DNA of 64,000 nucleotides from Mycobacterium kansasii ATCC 12478 (GCF_000157895.3 NC_022663.1:3782001-3846000); one strand, 5' to 3'. Numbered from the stretch's first letter, positions 1 through 8,139 are shown. Notes: generated from the letters alone by a model not told the origin. A program made the numbers and translations.

Positions 1-1
1 T

Positions 2-70
2 TCGCTTATCGCGATTGCCGTCGCAATACTCCTCGTGTGGCTCACGCGGCCCGTTCGCCAACCGCGCTGA
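2..70 (+). CDS. C-terminal tail of an upstream gene (partial)
   Basis: An open frame enters from the left edge and ends at a TGA at 68-70. Its 22 codons read as a hydrophobic helix followed by a basic tail (Ser-Leu-Ile-Ala-Ile-Ala-Val-Ala-Ile-Leu-Leu-Val-Trp, then Arg/Pro-rich). That is the usual look of the last membrane span of an inner-membrane protein with a cytoplasmic end. Too little is visible to name the family. It could also be a chance open frame. Confidence 0.35.
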   Translation, partial: SLIAIAVAILLVWLTRPVRQPR

Positions 71-149
71 GTTCGAGCCTCGACCGCCGCGGCACTCGGG
101 GCCGTAGGATCGAACTCCGCGCCGCGGCTGACTTCGGGCCCCGAGTAGC

Positions 150-914
150 GTGACCGCCGTGGATTACACGTCGGCATATCTTGACCAGACCCGCGAATTT
201 GGTGACCTCATCCGCAACGCAGACCAATCGACGCCGGTGCCGAGTTGTCCGGGCTGGAACCTCGGACAGCTGTTCCGCCACGTCGGGCGCGGCGACCGCT
301 GGGCGGCGCAGATAGTGCGCGATCGACTGGACAGCTTCTTGGACCCGCGCAGTGTCGAAGAGGGAAAGCCGCCACCGGATATGGACGACGCCATCACCTG
401 GCTGCGCGGCGGAGCACAGCGTCTTGTCGATGCCGTCGAGCGGACCGGCACGGAAACGCCGGTGTGGACATTTCTCGGTGCTCGGCCGGCGGGCTGGTGG
501 ATCCGGCGCCGGTTGCACGAGGTGGCGGTGCATCGCGTCGATGCGGCGATCGCCATCGGGAGCGAATTCACGCTGGAACCGGACATCGCAGCCGACGGAA
601 TCAGTGAATTTCTGGAGCGAATCGCGACCCAGGCCGGGCGCGACGATGCTGATCTTCCGCTTCAGGCCGGCGACACCTTACATTTGCACGCCACCGATCC
701 GGGGCTGGGTGCCGCCGGGGAATGGACGGTCGGCGTCGACGAGGGCCGGATCACTTGGTCCCACGAGCACGGCAAGGGAACGGTGGCGCTTCGCGGCAGC
801 GCAGCCGAGCTGCTGCTGGCTATGGTGCGCCGAGTTCCGGTCGCCGACACCGGTATCGAGGTGTTCGGTGATCCTGCCGTGTGGCGGAAATGGCTGGATG
901 GCACGCCTCTTTAG
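150..914 (+). CDS. Mycothiol-dependent maleylpyruvate isomerase-like protein (Rv0332-like)
   Basis: The 254-residue product matches the maleylpyruvate-isomerase/DinB-like family (TIGR03083 type) by its N-terminal half. It has an aromatic and acidic first helix, the Pro-Ser-Cys-Pro-Gly-Trp motif near residue 33, then Leu-Phe-Arg-His-Val-Gly-Arg. In this family His and acidic residues of a four-helix bundle hold a divalent metal and mycothiol is the thiol cofactor. The second histidine region is seen at Leu-His-Glu-Val-Ala-Val-His-Arg-Val-Asp (around 124-133). The C-terminal half resembles the MDMPI C-terminal domain and ends in a sterol-carrier-like fold. The substrate is unknown; the name reflects fold, not proven isomerase activity. 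It is followed closely by an NTF2-like gene and rmlA, the order of Rv0332-Rv0333-Rv0334 in M. tuberculosis. Confidence 0.8.
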   Translation: MTAVDYTSAYLDQTREFGDLIRNADQSTPVPSCPGWNLGQLFRHVGRGDRWAAQIVRDRLDSFLDPRSVEEGKPPPDMDDAITWLRGGAQRLVDAVERTGTETPVWTFLGARPAGWWIRRRLHEVAVHRVDAAIAIGSEFTLEPDIAADGISEFLERIATQAGRDDADLPLQAGDTLHLHATDPGLGAAGEWTVGVDEGRITWSHEHGKGTVALRGSAAELLLAMVRRVPVADTGIEVFGDPAVWRKWLDGTPL

Positions 915-925
915 ACTGGCAGACC

Positions 926-1300
926 ATGACCACTTCGGAGATCGCCACGGTGTTGGCTTGGCACGACGCGTTGAATGCCGGTGATGTGGAGACGTTGGTG
1001 TCGTTGTCCAGTGACGATATCGACATCGGTGATGCGCATGGGGCGGTGCAGGGGCATGAGGCGCTACGCAGATGGGCCGGCTCGGTCATGGTGGCGGCGG
1101 AGCTCGGGCAGATGTATGTGCACGACGGCGTCGTGGTGGTCGAACAGGAGATCACCGGTCGTGACGATCCCGGGGCCGTCACGACCACCGCGTCGGCATT
1201 CCGTGTGGTACGGGACCATGTCACCGCGGTCTTTCGTCATGACGACTTGGCGTCGGCGTTAGCGGCCACCGAACTCACCGACGACGACCTGGTGGACTGA
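926..1300 (+). CDS. NTF2-like/SnoaL-type conserved protein (Rv0333-like)
   Basis: I place the start at ATG 926, 11 bases after the preceding stop. This gives 124 residues, the size I recall for Rv0333; a longer frame from 881 would overlap the upstream gene. The sequence looks like a small NTF2-like cone: an N-terminal helix with Trp-His-Asp-Ala-Leu-Asn-Ala-Gly-Asp, a Ser-Asp-Asp-Ile-Asp segment, then Gly-His-Glu-Ala-Leu-Arg-Arg-Trp. A beta-rich second half ends Phe-Arg-His-Asp-Asp-Leu-Ala. Such proteins may be isomerases, hydratases or simple binding proteins; no catalytic assignment can be made. The stop is 10 bases before rmlA, so the two are probably co-transcribed. Confidence 0.75.
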   Translation: MTTSEIATVLAWHDALNAGDVETLVSLSSDDIDIGDAHGAVQGHEALRRWAGSVMVAAELGQMYVHDGVVVVEQEITGRDDPGAVTTTASAFRVVRDHVTAVFRHDDLASALAATELTDDDLVD

Positions 1301-1310
1301 GGAGCCGCTG

Positions 1311-2177
1311 ATGCGCGGAATCATCTTGGCCGGTGGTTCGGGGACCCGGTTGTATCCGATCACCATGGGGATCAGCAAGCAGCTGTTGCCGGTCTATGAC
1401 AAGCCGATGATCTACTATCCGTTGACCACGCTGATGATGGCCGGTATCCGCGATATTCAGGTGATCACCACGGCCCATGATGCGCCGGGGTTTCATCGTC
1501 TGCTCGGCGACGGCAGGCACTTTGGGGTCAATATCAGCTATGCGACCCAGGGTCGGCCCGAGGGACTGGCGCAGGCGTTTGTGATCGGTGCTGAACACAT
1601 CGGTAATGATTCGGTGGGTTTAGTATTGGGAGACAACATCTTTTATGGTCCCGGCCTGGGGACGAGTCTGAGCCGATTCCAATCCGTCAGTGGTGGTGCG
1701 ATTTTCGCTTATTGGGTGGCCAACCCGTCGGCGTACGGAGTGGTCGATTTCGGTGCCGATGGCATCGCGGTGTCGTTGGAGGAAAAACCGGCCACCCCGA
1801 AGTCGCATTATGCGGTGCCGGGGCTGTACTTCTACGACAACGACGTGATCGAGATCGCCAGGGGGTTGAAGAAATCGGCGCGTGGGGAGTATGAGATCAC
1901 CGAGGTCAACCAGGTCTATCTCGACCAGGGCCGGTTGGCCGTGGAGGTCCTGGCCCGGGGCACGGCGTGGCTGGACACCGGGACGTTCGACTCGCTGCTG
2001 GATGCCGCCGATTTCGTCCGGACGCTGGAACGCCGGCAGGGACTCAAGGTCAGCATTCCCGAGGAAGTGGCGTGGCGACTTGGCTGGATCGACGACGAGC
2101 AACTGGCACGGCATGCGCGCAGCCTGACCAAGTCCGGATACGGCAGCTACTTGCTGGATCTGTTGGAACGCAACTGA
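1311..2177 (+). CDS. rmlA: Glucose-1-phosphate thymidylyltransferase RmlA
   Basis: RmlA joins dTTP and glucose-1-phosphate to give dTDP-glucose, the first step to dTDP-rhamnose. That sugar builds the rhamnosyl linker between peptidoglycan and arabinogalactan, so the gene should be essential. The 288 residues equal the M. tuberculosis length. The nucleotide-binding signature Gly-Gly-Ser-Gly-Thr-Arg-Leu-Tyr-Pro-Ile-Thr is at residues 8-18 and is followed by Ser-Lys-Gln-Leu-Leu-Pro-Val-Tyr-Asp-Lys-Pro-Met. Other family marks are Gly-Asp-Asn-Ile-Phe-Tyr-Gly (around 108), Glu-Lys-Pro (around 158), and Tyr-Glu-Ile-Thr-Glu-Val-Asn (around 193). GAGGAG ends a few bases before the ATG. No other rml genes are in the window; as in M. 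tuberculosis they are dispersed. Confidence 0.97.
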   Translation: MRGIILAGGSGTRLYPITMGISKQLLPVYDKPMIYYPLTTLMMAGIRDIQVITTAHDAPGFHRLLGDGRHFGVNISYATQGRPEGLAQAFVIGAEHIGNDSVGLVLGDNIFYGPGLGTSLSRFQSVSGGAIFAYWVANPSAYGVVDFGADGIAVSLEEKPATPKSHYAVPGLYFYDNDVIEIARGLKKSARGEYEITEVNQVYLDQGRLAVEVLARGTAWLDTGTFDSLLDAADFVRTLERRQGLKVSIPEEVAWRLGWIDDEQLARHARSLTKSGYGSYLLDLLERN

Positions 2178-2629
2178 TTTCGGCTTACGCCGGTCGGCAC
2201 TAGTCGCTGTCCGCAGCGACGCCGCGGACGGCGGTAACCACAACCGTCACACGAGTGCTGATGCAGGCGGTACACAACCCGCCTAATAGCGACAACCTCA
2301 GAGCGGCAACCTCTCGCAACGGATCTGTCGCGCGCAGCTGGGCCAGGACCGGCGTCCGGTCCCTCCAGGTGACTCAGTCGCTCGTCGCGCCATCGCCGAA
2401 GGCGCGGCCTCACCGGCATCCCGGGGCGACCGTGCGGCCAACGCCGCCGCGCGCCCCGGCCAGCTGACAAAGGCCCAAGTGTCGCAGGCTAACTCGCAAT
2501 CCACCGTCGGGTCCGCGGCGCTGGGCTGGATCCCGAGTTCGGCAACTCAACCCACGGCTTCCCGATCATGCATGCCATGGCGTACAGTTTGCACAGGATA
2601 GATTGTAGAAAATAGAGGGGCGCGATCCG
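2178..2629. other. Intergenic stretch, no supported gene
   Basis: Between rmlA and the molybdopterin oxidoreductase lie about 450 bases without a convincing gene. A frame of some 85 codons without stops (about 2327-2590) runs into the next promoter area but shows no family and no plausible start with a ribosome site. In M. tuberculosis this position carries a 13E12-repeat gene and a small PE gene, so decayed sequence is possible; I cannot show it. The last 45 bases are AT-richer and include TTGCAC at 2589-2594 and a ribosome site, GAGGGG, just ahead of ATG 2630. Confidence 0.4.
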
Positions 2630-4462
2630 ATGACCGACAAAGACCTCGATGTCCGAAACATTCCTGACGAGAGTCGCGGCGCGGTCAGGCAAGTCGATTC
2701 GCCGGGAACGGTCACTGCGGCGCGCGGCGACGGAGAACTGGACTTCGGTTACCGCGCCGAACTGCGCCTCGCTGAAAACATTGTCAACCCGGAGACCTGG
2801 GCCGGCGGGATAGCAGACAAGCGGGCGATCGCTCCACGCCTGCGTGTCGGTCGTGACAGATGGCTGAACCTAATGTGGCTGATTCCCATCGGGTTCGCCC
2901 TGTTGGTCTTGGCGGTGGCGGTGGGCAAGGGCCTGCACAACATGCCGGCCGTCCAGGCGTTCATCCAGCGATATCCCGGCACCCATGTCCCGTCCGGCGT
3001 TGGCCCGGGCATTCCTGCCTGGGTGGGATGGTCGCATTTCTTCAACCTGTTCTTGATGATGTTCATCATCCGCTCCGGAATTCAGATCCTGTGCGATCAT
3101 CCACGGCTCTATTTCAGTCGCAATGCCACGCCGGGTAGGGACGAGTGGCTCCGGGTGGCAAAGCCGGTGCCGGATGACCCGCTGTGGACGGCCAAGGACG
3201 ATTCGGTTGGCCTGCCCCGTCAGTTGGGATTGCCCGGAATTCGGCATTCTATTGGGCTGGCGCGGTGGTGGCACCTGGGCGTCGACGTCTTGTGGCTGCT
3301 CAACGGCGTGGTCTTCTACGTGCTGCTGTTCGCAACCGGTCAATGGCGACACATCGTGCCCACCAGTTGGGACGTCTTTCCCAACGCCGCGTCGGTGGCA
3401 ATCCAATATCTGTCGTTGAGTTGGCCGATCGACAACACCTGGGTGGCATATAACGCGTTGCAGCTGCTGGCCTATTTCACCACCGTCTTCATCGCCGCAC
3501 CGCTTGCCCTCATCAGCGGTCTCGGAATGTCGCCGGCCCTCTCGATGCGTTTCACCGTGATCAGTAAGCGGTTGAGCATCCAGACCGCACGCTCGCTGCA
3601 TTTCCTGGTGCTGGTGTATTTCCTGTTCTTCATCCTCGTCCACGTCACGTTGGTGTTCACCACCGAGGCGTTGCGCAATCTCAACCACATGTTCGCCGCC
3701 CGCGACGACAACGGCTGGGTCGGGTTCTGGATCTTCGCGGCGGCCATGGTCGTGGTGGCCGTAGGCTGGGTGATGGCCACGCCGTTCACTTTTCGGCATC
3801 CACGTACCGTGCAGCGAGTCGGGTATGCGCTCATCGGGCCCCTGCAGCGGTTGTTCGAGTACACCAACCCCAAGCCCGGCGCATTCACCGAAAAGGACAT
3901 CTCGCCGTACTTCTGGCACAACGGCACCTACCCGGAATCGGTTGAGTACAAAGAGTTGGAGAAGAACAACTTCGTGGATTGGCGACTGCGGGTCTACGGT
4001 CTCGTCGAGAGCCCGACCGCGTTCTCACTGGCCGAATTGCGTGACCTGCCGTACCACGAACAGATCACCCAGCATTTCTGCATCCAGGGTTGGTCGGGTG
4101 TCGCGAAATGGGGTGGCGTGTCGATGCAGACGATCATGGACATCGTCAAACCGCTGCCGGAGGCCAAATGGGTGGTCTTCTACTCGCTGGGGCCGGGCGC
4201 CGACGGCGGAATCTACTACGTGGCACACCCCATCCAGCAGATGAGCCACCACCTGACCATGCTGGCCTACGACATGAACGGCGAACCCGTGAGCTACGGT
4301 CACGGCGCGCCGCTGCGACTGCGTAATGAACTGCAGCACGGCTTTCGACATGTGAAGTGGCTCAAGGGCATCGAGTTCGTCGCGCACTACTCCGAACTCG
4401 GCAGCGGCTACGGCGGCTACAACGAAGACCATGAATTCTTCGGGCGCCATCAGACCATCTAG
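2630..4462 (+). CDS. Membrane-anchored molybdopterin oxidoreductase (cytochrome b561-like + sulfite-oxidase-type domain)
   Basis: The 610-residue protein has two parts. Residues about 80-420 contain several membrane spans (for example Trp-Leu-Ile-Pro-Ile-Gly-Phe-Ala-Leu-Leu-Val at about 83). Histidines inside the spans suit a di-haem cytochrome b561-like anchor. From about 450 to the end is a sulfite-oxidase/YedY-type molybdopterin domain. It has His-Phe-Cys-Ile-Gln-Gly-Trp-Ser-Gly, in which Cys is the expected molybdenum ligand, then Tyr-Gly-His-Gly-Ala-Pro-Leu-Arg-Leu and a terminal Lys-Trp-Leu-Lys-Gly-Ile-Glu-Phe. The fusion suggests that haem and molybdenum exchange electrons within one polypeptide. 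The substrate is unknown. GAGGGG precedes the ATG by about 9 bases. It stands alone and converges on the truncated haemoglobin gene with a 40-base gap. Confidence 0.85.
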   Translation: MTDKDLDVRNIPDESRGAVRQVDSPGTVTAARGDGELDFGYRAELRLAENIVNPETWAGGIADKRAIAPRLRVGRDRWLNLMWLIPIGFALLVLAVAVGKGLHNMPAVQAFIQRYPGTHVPSGVGPGIPAWVGWSHFFNLFLMMFIIRSGIQILCDHPRLYFSRNATPGRDEWLRVAKPVPDDPLWTAKDDSVGLPRQLGLPGIRHSIGLARWWHLGVDVLWLLNGVVFYVLLFATGQWRHIVPTSWDVFPNAASVAIQYLSLSWPIDNTWVAYNALQLLAYFTTVFIAAPLALISGLGMSPALSMRFTVISKRLSIQTARSLHFLVLVYFLFFILVHVTLVFTTEALRNLNHMFAARDDNGWVGFWIFAAAMVVVAVGWVMATPFTFRHPRTVQRVGYALIGPLQRLFEYTNPKPGAFTEKDISPYFWHNGTYPESVEYKELEKNNFVDWRLRVYGLVESPTAFSLAELRDLPYHEQITQHFCIQGWSGVAKWGGVSMQTIMDIVKPLPEAKWVVFYSLGPGADGGIYYVAHPIQQMSHHLTMLAYDMNGEPVSYGHGAPLRLRNELQHGFRHVKWLKGIEFVAHYSELGSGYGGYNEDHEFFGRHQTI

Positions 4463-4502
4463 GGCGCGCGAACCGAGCCGGAATCAGCTGGCCCCCGCGG
4501 AC

Positions 4503-4949
4503 TCAGCCGGTTTGGCGGGTGATCAGATCGTCGAGTTCTGGTGCGTCCGTGCCCGTTAGCCGTCGGTGCATGGCCCAGGCGATCCTGCCGCCCTGGACTT
4601 TCGCGTGCTCGGCGACGGGTCCCTGAAACATTTCGTCGACCGTGTTGTTCCATACGGTCAGCCAGCGGACGAAATGACGGCTGCTCAACGGTGTTCGTTG
4701 ATGGACGCTCCGGTGGGCGTGCAATGCGCTGCCCCGGTAAAGTCCGGCGCGAAACAGCACGGTCTCCCAGAAGTCGGCCATGACCGGGATGTGCATATCC
4801 AGACCCTTGCTCCGCAACTCGCCGAAGGGCGCGGCGAGCACGTGGTCGACCATCACCCGGCCGTAGAACCGGCGCAAGAGCGCCTCAATATCCTTGCGGT
4901 CGCTGACATCTGCGGTAGCGTGGCCCGGCTGAACATGCAGTTCAGTCAT
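4503..4949 (-). CDS. Group III truncated haemoglobin
   Basis: The 148-residue product carries the group III (trHbP) pattern. An early helix reads Leu-Leu-Arg-Arg-Phe-Tyr-Gly-Arg-Val. Asp-His-Val-Leu-Ala-Ala-Pro-Phe follows, then Asp-Phe-Trp-Glu-Thr-Val-Leu-Phe. Next comes a Tyr-Arg-Gly-Ser-Ala-Leu-His-Ala-His segment, and a Leu-Ser-Ser-Arg-His-Phe-Val-Arg-Trp-Leu helix whose His is the likely proximal haem ligand. Group III globins bind O2, CO and NO tightly and are thought to work in NO or peroxide chemistry rather than O2 carriage. The ATG lies 8 bases inside the upstream regulator (4942-4949), so the two are translationally coupled and the regulator probably controls the globin. Confidence 0.88.
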   Translation of the reverse strand: MTELHVQPGHATADVSDRKDIEALLRRFYGRVMVDHVLAAPFGELRSKGLDMHIPVMADFWETVLFRAGLYRGSALHAHRSVHQRTPLSSRHFVRWLTVWNNTVDEMFQGPVAEHAKVQGGRIAWAMHRRLTGTDAPELDDLITRQTG

Positions 4950-5691
4950 GCCCGGTCATCCTGACAAGACATAGTTCCGGCTCGACGAATGGCTCGAGTT
5001 CGGCCTTCATCGCCGGCCGCGACACAGCCGAACCACGTTCGTGTGCAGCCCAACCCGCGAGAAGGCCCTGTAGTAGTCCTTGGTGCAGGGCGCAGCCCAC
5101 TTCCGGGTGGGTTCGGGCCAGTTCCCGCACGGGGCAGCTGTGCAGCTGAATCGTCTGCTGGGCTGCCCTGTTCGATCCTGTGGCGGGCTGCAACTCGGGG
5201 CCGAACCCCATGCGGGCGAACACCCTCGCGATCAGCGCCGCGCGCTTCCCGAGCGTTTCCCTGGTCCCGACATCGCCGGAAGCATGTTGGCGGGCAACGT
5301 CTTCGCTTGTCGAGTCGCCCGAGATCCGCCCGGCCCATCGCCGGCCGGCGGCTTCGGCGCGGCGGCGACGCTTGTCGGTGGTGTCGCCCAATTCCAGCGC
5401 CAGAATCTCGGCCAGGATCTGATAGTCGAGCCGATCGTGCACCGCGAGGTAACCGGTGCGGGGGCGGCCCACGCCGGAGCGTGCGATCCGGGTACGCTCG
5501 ACGACTCCGTCACTGCACAACGCGTCGAGGTGAAAGCGCACCGTGGTCGGATGCAGTCCCATCTGGGCGGCGAGTTCGGCGGCGTCGACCGCGTCGGAGT
5601 GCATGCGCACCAACTCGAGCACTCGTTGACGCTGCCGATTGTGGCCCATGCGATGCGGTGGTCCGCTTGCCGGCTTGTTTCGGTCGTTCAT
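4942..5691 (-). CDS. HTH transcriptional regulator with conserved cysteines (SufR-like)
   Basis: The 249-residue protein has an N-terminal winged HTH (residues about 20-85). It contains Gln-Arg-Val-Leu-Glu-Leu-Val, then Ala-Gln-Met-Gly-Leu-His-Pro-Thr-Thr-Val-Arg-Phe-His-Leu as the recognition region, and a wing with Gly-Val-Gly-Arg-Pro-Arg-Thr-Gly-Tyr. The C-terminal half has Cys-Pro-Val-Arg-Glu-Leu and a second Cys 14 positions later (Val-Gly-Cys-Ala-Leu-His), with a third near the end (Glu-Leu-Cys-Leu-Val). This layout is that of SufR/Rv1460-type regulators, which hold an Fe-S cluster on such cysteines. An Fe-S or NO sensor controlling the coupled truncated haemoglobin and the divergent stress genes is a reasonable inference. 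It could instead be a cluster-free DeoR/ArsR-type relative. Confidence 0.75.
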   Translation of the reverse strand: MNDRNKPASGPPHRMGHNRQRQRVLELVRMHSDAVDAAELAAQMGLHPTTVRFHLDALCSDGVVERTRIARSGVGRPRTGYLAVHDRLDYQILAEILALELGDTTDKRRRRAEAAGRRWAGRISGDSTSEDVARQHASGDVGTRETLGKRAALIARVFARMGFGPELQPATGSNRAAQQTIQLHSCPVRELARTHPEVGCALHQGLLQGLLAGWAAHERGSAVSRPAMKAELEPFVEPELCLVRMTGHD

Positions 5692-5820
5692 CCCAGGGCG
5701 TCCCTCGTCACATTGCCTAGATGCTATTTAGAGGATATTATTCATTAATATAGCACCGGATGCCGGTCTTCACACCATCTCGGAGAAGGCTTGGGGCACA
5801 ACAGCAATCGGAGGTGCACC

Positions 5821-6081
5821 GTGTTGGACACCGTGTTGGACACCCCGACCATCGAGAATGCGATCGAACTGGCGGGCCGGGCTCCCTTGCTGTACAACAG
5901 TCAACCCTGGCGATGGGCGGCCGAAGGTAGCCGGTTGGAGCCAACCCTGGATCCCACTCGGCTCCTACGCGCGGATCGATCGATGCGGGAAGCGCATATC
6001 AGCTGCGGCGCGGTGCTCGACCACCTGCCGCCGCCCACACCGCGGCGTCCGCTTGCTGACGTGTTGCGGCTGAACCGTTGA
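5821..6081 (+). pseudogene. Internally deleted Acg-type nitroreductase remnant
   Basis: From GTG 5821 (GGAGG at 5810-5814) the first 60 or so residues follow the N-terminus of the Acg/Rv2032 nitroreductase family. Visible marks are Ala-Gly-Arg-Ala-Pro-Leu-Leu-Tyr-Asn-Ser-Gln-Pro-Trp-Arg-Trp and Cys-Gly-Ala-Val-Leu-Asp-His. The frame then passes directly to Pro-Pro-Thr-Pro-Arg-Arg-Pro-Leu-Ala-Asp-Val-Leu, which looks like the extreme C-terminus of the same family, and stops. Family members are about 320-340 residues; here only 86 remain, so the core with the second half of the flavin site is missing. It reads as an in-frame internal deletion. The promoter is shared divergently with the SufR-like gene. 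A functional mini-protein is unlikely. Confidence 0.7.
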
Positions 6082-6168
6082 GTGCGGAGACCCATCATGC
6101 CGGAATCAGCGTCCGTGCCGGCTCGACGAGATTTGAACCGCCCCGGCCCAGACTCGGAGGAGCATCCG

Positions 6169-6642
6169 ATGCCCGACCCGGCTGTTTCTACCGTCCTGAA
6201 GCGAGAACACCACGAAATCGACTGTGCGATAGAGGAGTTCATCGAAGAGCTCGAGCTTGGCCAAATGCAGCCCGAAGCATTGACCGCCGCGCTGGACGCG
6301 CTGCGCCGGCACATCTACGTGGAGGAGGTCTTCCTTTTCCCGCCGATCCGCCAAGCCGGGATGGTCATGCCGATCTTGGTGATGCTACGCGAGCATGGCG
6401 AGCTGTGGCACACCATGGACACCCTGACGGACCTGCTTGCCGACGGAGAAGACCTGCGGCGGCTGGCGGAAACCTGCCGTCGGCTGCTGGCTCAACTCGA
6501 CCAGCACAACTCCAAGGAGGAGCCGGTCGTCTATCCGCACGCTGACGTCGACCTGCCACCTCAAACGACCGCGGAATTGGCCCGCTCCATCGAGTCCGGC
6601 CACACCCCCGATGGGTGGGTTTGCCAACACGCCAGTGGGTGA
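6169..6642 (+). CDS. Hemerythrin HHE-domain protein
   Basis: I take ATG 6169 because GGAGG lies 7-8 bases ahead and the family's first helix begins right after it. A start at 6082 would add 29 residues of poor character. The 157-residue product is a four-helix hemerythrin-like protein. Metal-ligand motifs are Arg-Glu-His-His-Glu-Ile-Asp (about 12-18), Arg-Arg-His-Ile-Tyr-Val-Glu-Glu-Val-Phe-Leu-Phe-Pro (about 44-56), Leu-Arg-Glu-His-Gly-Glu-Leu-Trp-His (about 70-78) and Gln-His-Asn-Ser-Lys-Glu-Glu-Pro-Val-Val-Tyr-Pro (about 112-123). These would hold a di-iron site that binds O2, NO or peroxide. It follows the nitroreductase remnant and belongs with the globin/regulator block in an NO or oxygen-stress role (inference). 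Confidence 0.85.
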   Translation: MPDPAVSTVLKREHHEIDCAIEEFIEELELGQMQPEALTAALDALRRHIYVEEVFLFPPIRQAGMVMPILVMLREHGELWHTMDTLTDLLADGEDLRRLAETCRRLLAQLDQHNSKEEPVVYPHADVDLPPQTTAELARSIESGHTPDGWVCQHASG

Positions 6643-6762
6643 GGTGTGGCCGAACCTGCCCTGGTCAGCAATTGCGAGCATCGGCCCTCGCGGCCAAACC
6701 CGGGCGATCGGAACCTTCGCGCCATCGGCTCGGCCTCGTCGTAAACCCGGGCCGTTGCGGGC

Positions 6763-8139
6763 CTACGGCAGCCCGTTCAACCCGTCCGCGCCGACTAGCA
6801 GCCCGCCGGTGCCACCTCCGCCGGGGCTGCCCGGGGTTGGGCCGGCTCCGGCGTTTCCTCCGTTTCCGCCGTCGCCGATCAGCGCGGCTGAGCCGCCCCG
6901 GCCGCCGGGTCCGCCCATCACGCCGCCGGTGCCGCCGGCCCCGCCGTCACCGCCGTTGCCGAACAGCCCGGAGTTGCCGCCCCTTTCACCGGTCCCGCCG
7001 ATGTTGGCGCCGTGGCCGCCGGCCCCGCCGGTGCCGCCGTTGAAGAAGCCCGAACCGCCCACCCCGCCGAACCCGCCGTTCCAGGTGGTGCTGGTACCGC
7101 CGGTGCCGCCGGGCCCGCCGTCGCCGAAGAATCCGAACCCGCCGACCCCGCCGCCCCCACCGATACTGGTGCCGCCGCTAGCCGAACCTCCGTTGCCGCC
7201 GGCCCCGCCCGTGTTGAACAGCCCGGTGCCGCCGTTCCCGCCGAACCCGCCCTCACCCGTGGTGGTGGCTCCGCCGGTGCCGCCGGCACCGCCGACGCCG
7301 AACAGCCCGCCGACGCCCCCGTCGCCGCCGCGCCCACCCTGCACGACGCCGAAGCCGCCGGTTCCGCCGGTGCCGCCCGGACCCCCGAACAGCCCGCCGG
7401 CACCGGCGGCGCCGCCGGTGCCGCCGGTGCCGACCGAGGAGGCCCCGCCGACACCGCCGGTGCCACCGAGGCCCCACAACAGCGCTCGTCCGCCCGGTCC
7501 GCCCGGCCCGCCGAGGGAGACTGTTGATGGCCCGCCGGCGCCACCGGTGCCGCCGGTACCCCACAGTCCGCCGATCCCGCCGGCCCCGCCGCCCGCGCCA
7601 ACCCCGGTCGATGAGGCTCCGCCGGCACCACCGGTTCCGCCGTTGCCGAACAGGATGCCACCGGCCCCGCCGTTGCCGCCGGCTTGATTGGGGCCGCCGG
7701 ATCCGCCGGCCCCGCCGTTGCCGAACAGGATCCCGCCGTCTCCGCCGTTTGCCCCGGTTCCCGGGGCGCCGTTGGCGCCGTTGCCGATCAGCGGGCGCCC
7801 GAACACCGCCTGGGTGGGCGCGTTCACCAGGTCCAGGAGCGACTGCAGCGGCGACGCGCTGGCGGCCTCGGCGCTGGCGTACGCGCCTGCGCCTGCGGTC
7901 AAGGCCTGCACGAACTGGGTGTGAAAGGCCTCCGCCTGGGCGCTCAGCGCCTGATAGACCTGCGCGTGCGCCCCAAACAACGCCGCTATGGCCGCCGACA
8001 CCTCGTCGGCACCGGCCGCCAGTATCGCCGTCGTCGGGGCCGCCGCGACGGCACTGGCCTCGCTGAGTGCCGAACCGATATTCGTCAGATCTGTCGCTGC
8101 CGCCACCACGATCTCCGGTGCCACCACCACATACGACAT
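6763..8139 (-). CDS. PE_PGRS family protein
   Basis: The 458-residue product begins with a PE domain (about residues 1-95). This starts Met-Ser-Tyr-Val-Val-Val-Ala-Pro-Glu and contains the Tyr-Gln-Ala-Leu-Ser-Ala-Gln-Ala-Glu helix. A short linker with Gly-Arg-Pro-Leu-Ile-Gly-Asn-Gly-Ala-Asn-Gly follows. The remaining 300 residues are Gly-Gly-Ala/Gly-Gly-Thr repeats interrupted by Leu-Phe-Gly-Asn-Gly-Gly units. PE domains normally direct export by ESX-type secretion to the cell surface; PGRS tails can be Ca2+-binding beta-roll-like. It is a close paralogue of the next gene, which shares the linker motif and an upstream 16-base element. The opposite strand shows long Pro-rich frames caused by the repeat; they are not genes. 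Confidence 0.93.
   Translation of the reverse strand: MSYVVVAPEIVVAAATDLTNIGSALSEASAVAAAPTTAILAAGADEVSAAIAALFGAHAQVYQALSAQAEAFHTQFVQALTAGAGAYASAEAASASPLQSLLDLVNAPTQAVFGRPLIGNGANGAPGTGANGGDGGILFGNGGAGGSGGPNQAGGNGGAGGILFGNGGTGGAGGASSTGVGAGGGAGGIGGLWGTGGTGGAGGPSTVSLGGPGGPGGRALLWGLGGTGGVGGASSVGTGGTGGAAGAGGLFGGPGGTGGTGGFGVVQGGRGGDGGVGGLFGVGGAGGTGGATTTGEGGFGGNGGTGLFNTGGAGGNGGSASGGTSIGGGGGVGGFGFFGDGGPGGTGGTSTTWNGGFGGVGGSGFFNGGTGGAGGHGANIGGTGERGGNSGLFGNGGDGGAGGTGGVMGGPGGRGGSAALIGDGGNGGNAGAGPTPGSPGGGGTGGLLVGADGLNGLP

Noticed and set aside
6437..7687. Pro-rich plus-strand frame of 416 codons opposite the first PE_PGRS gene
   Set aside because: Produced by the reverse complement of Gly-Gly-Ala codons; the PE start and domain are clear on the minus strand.
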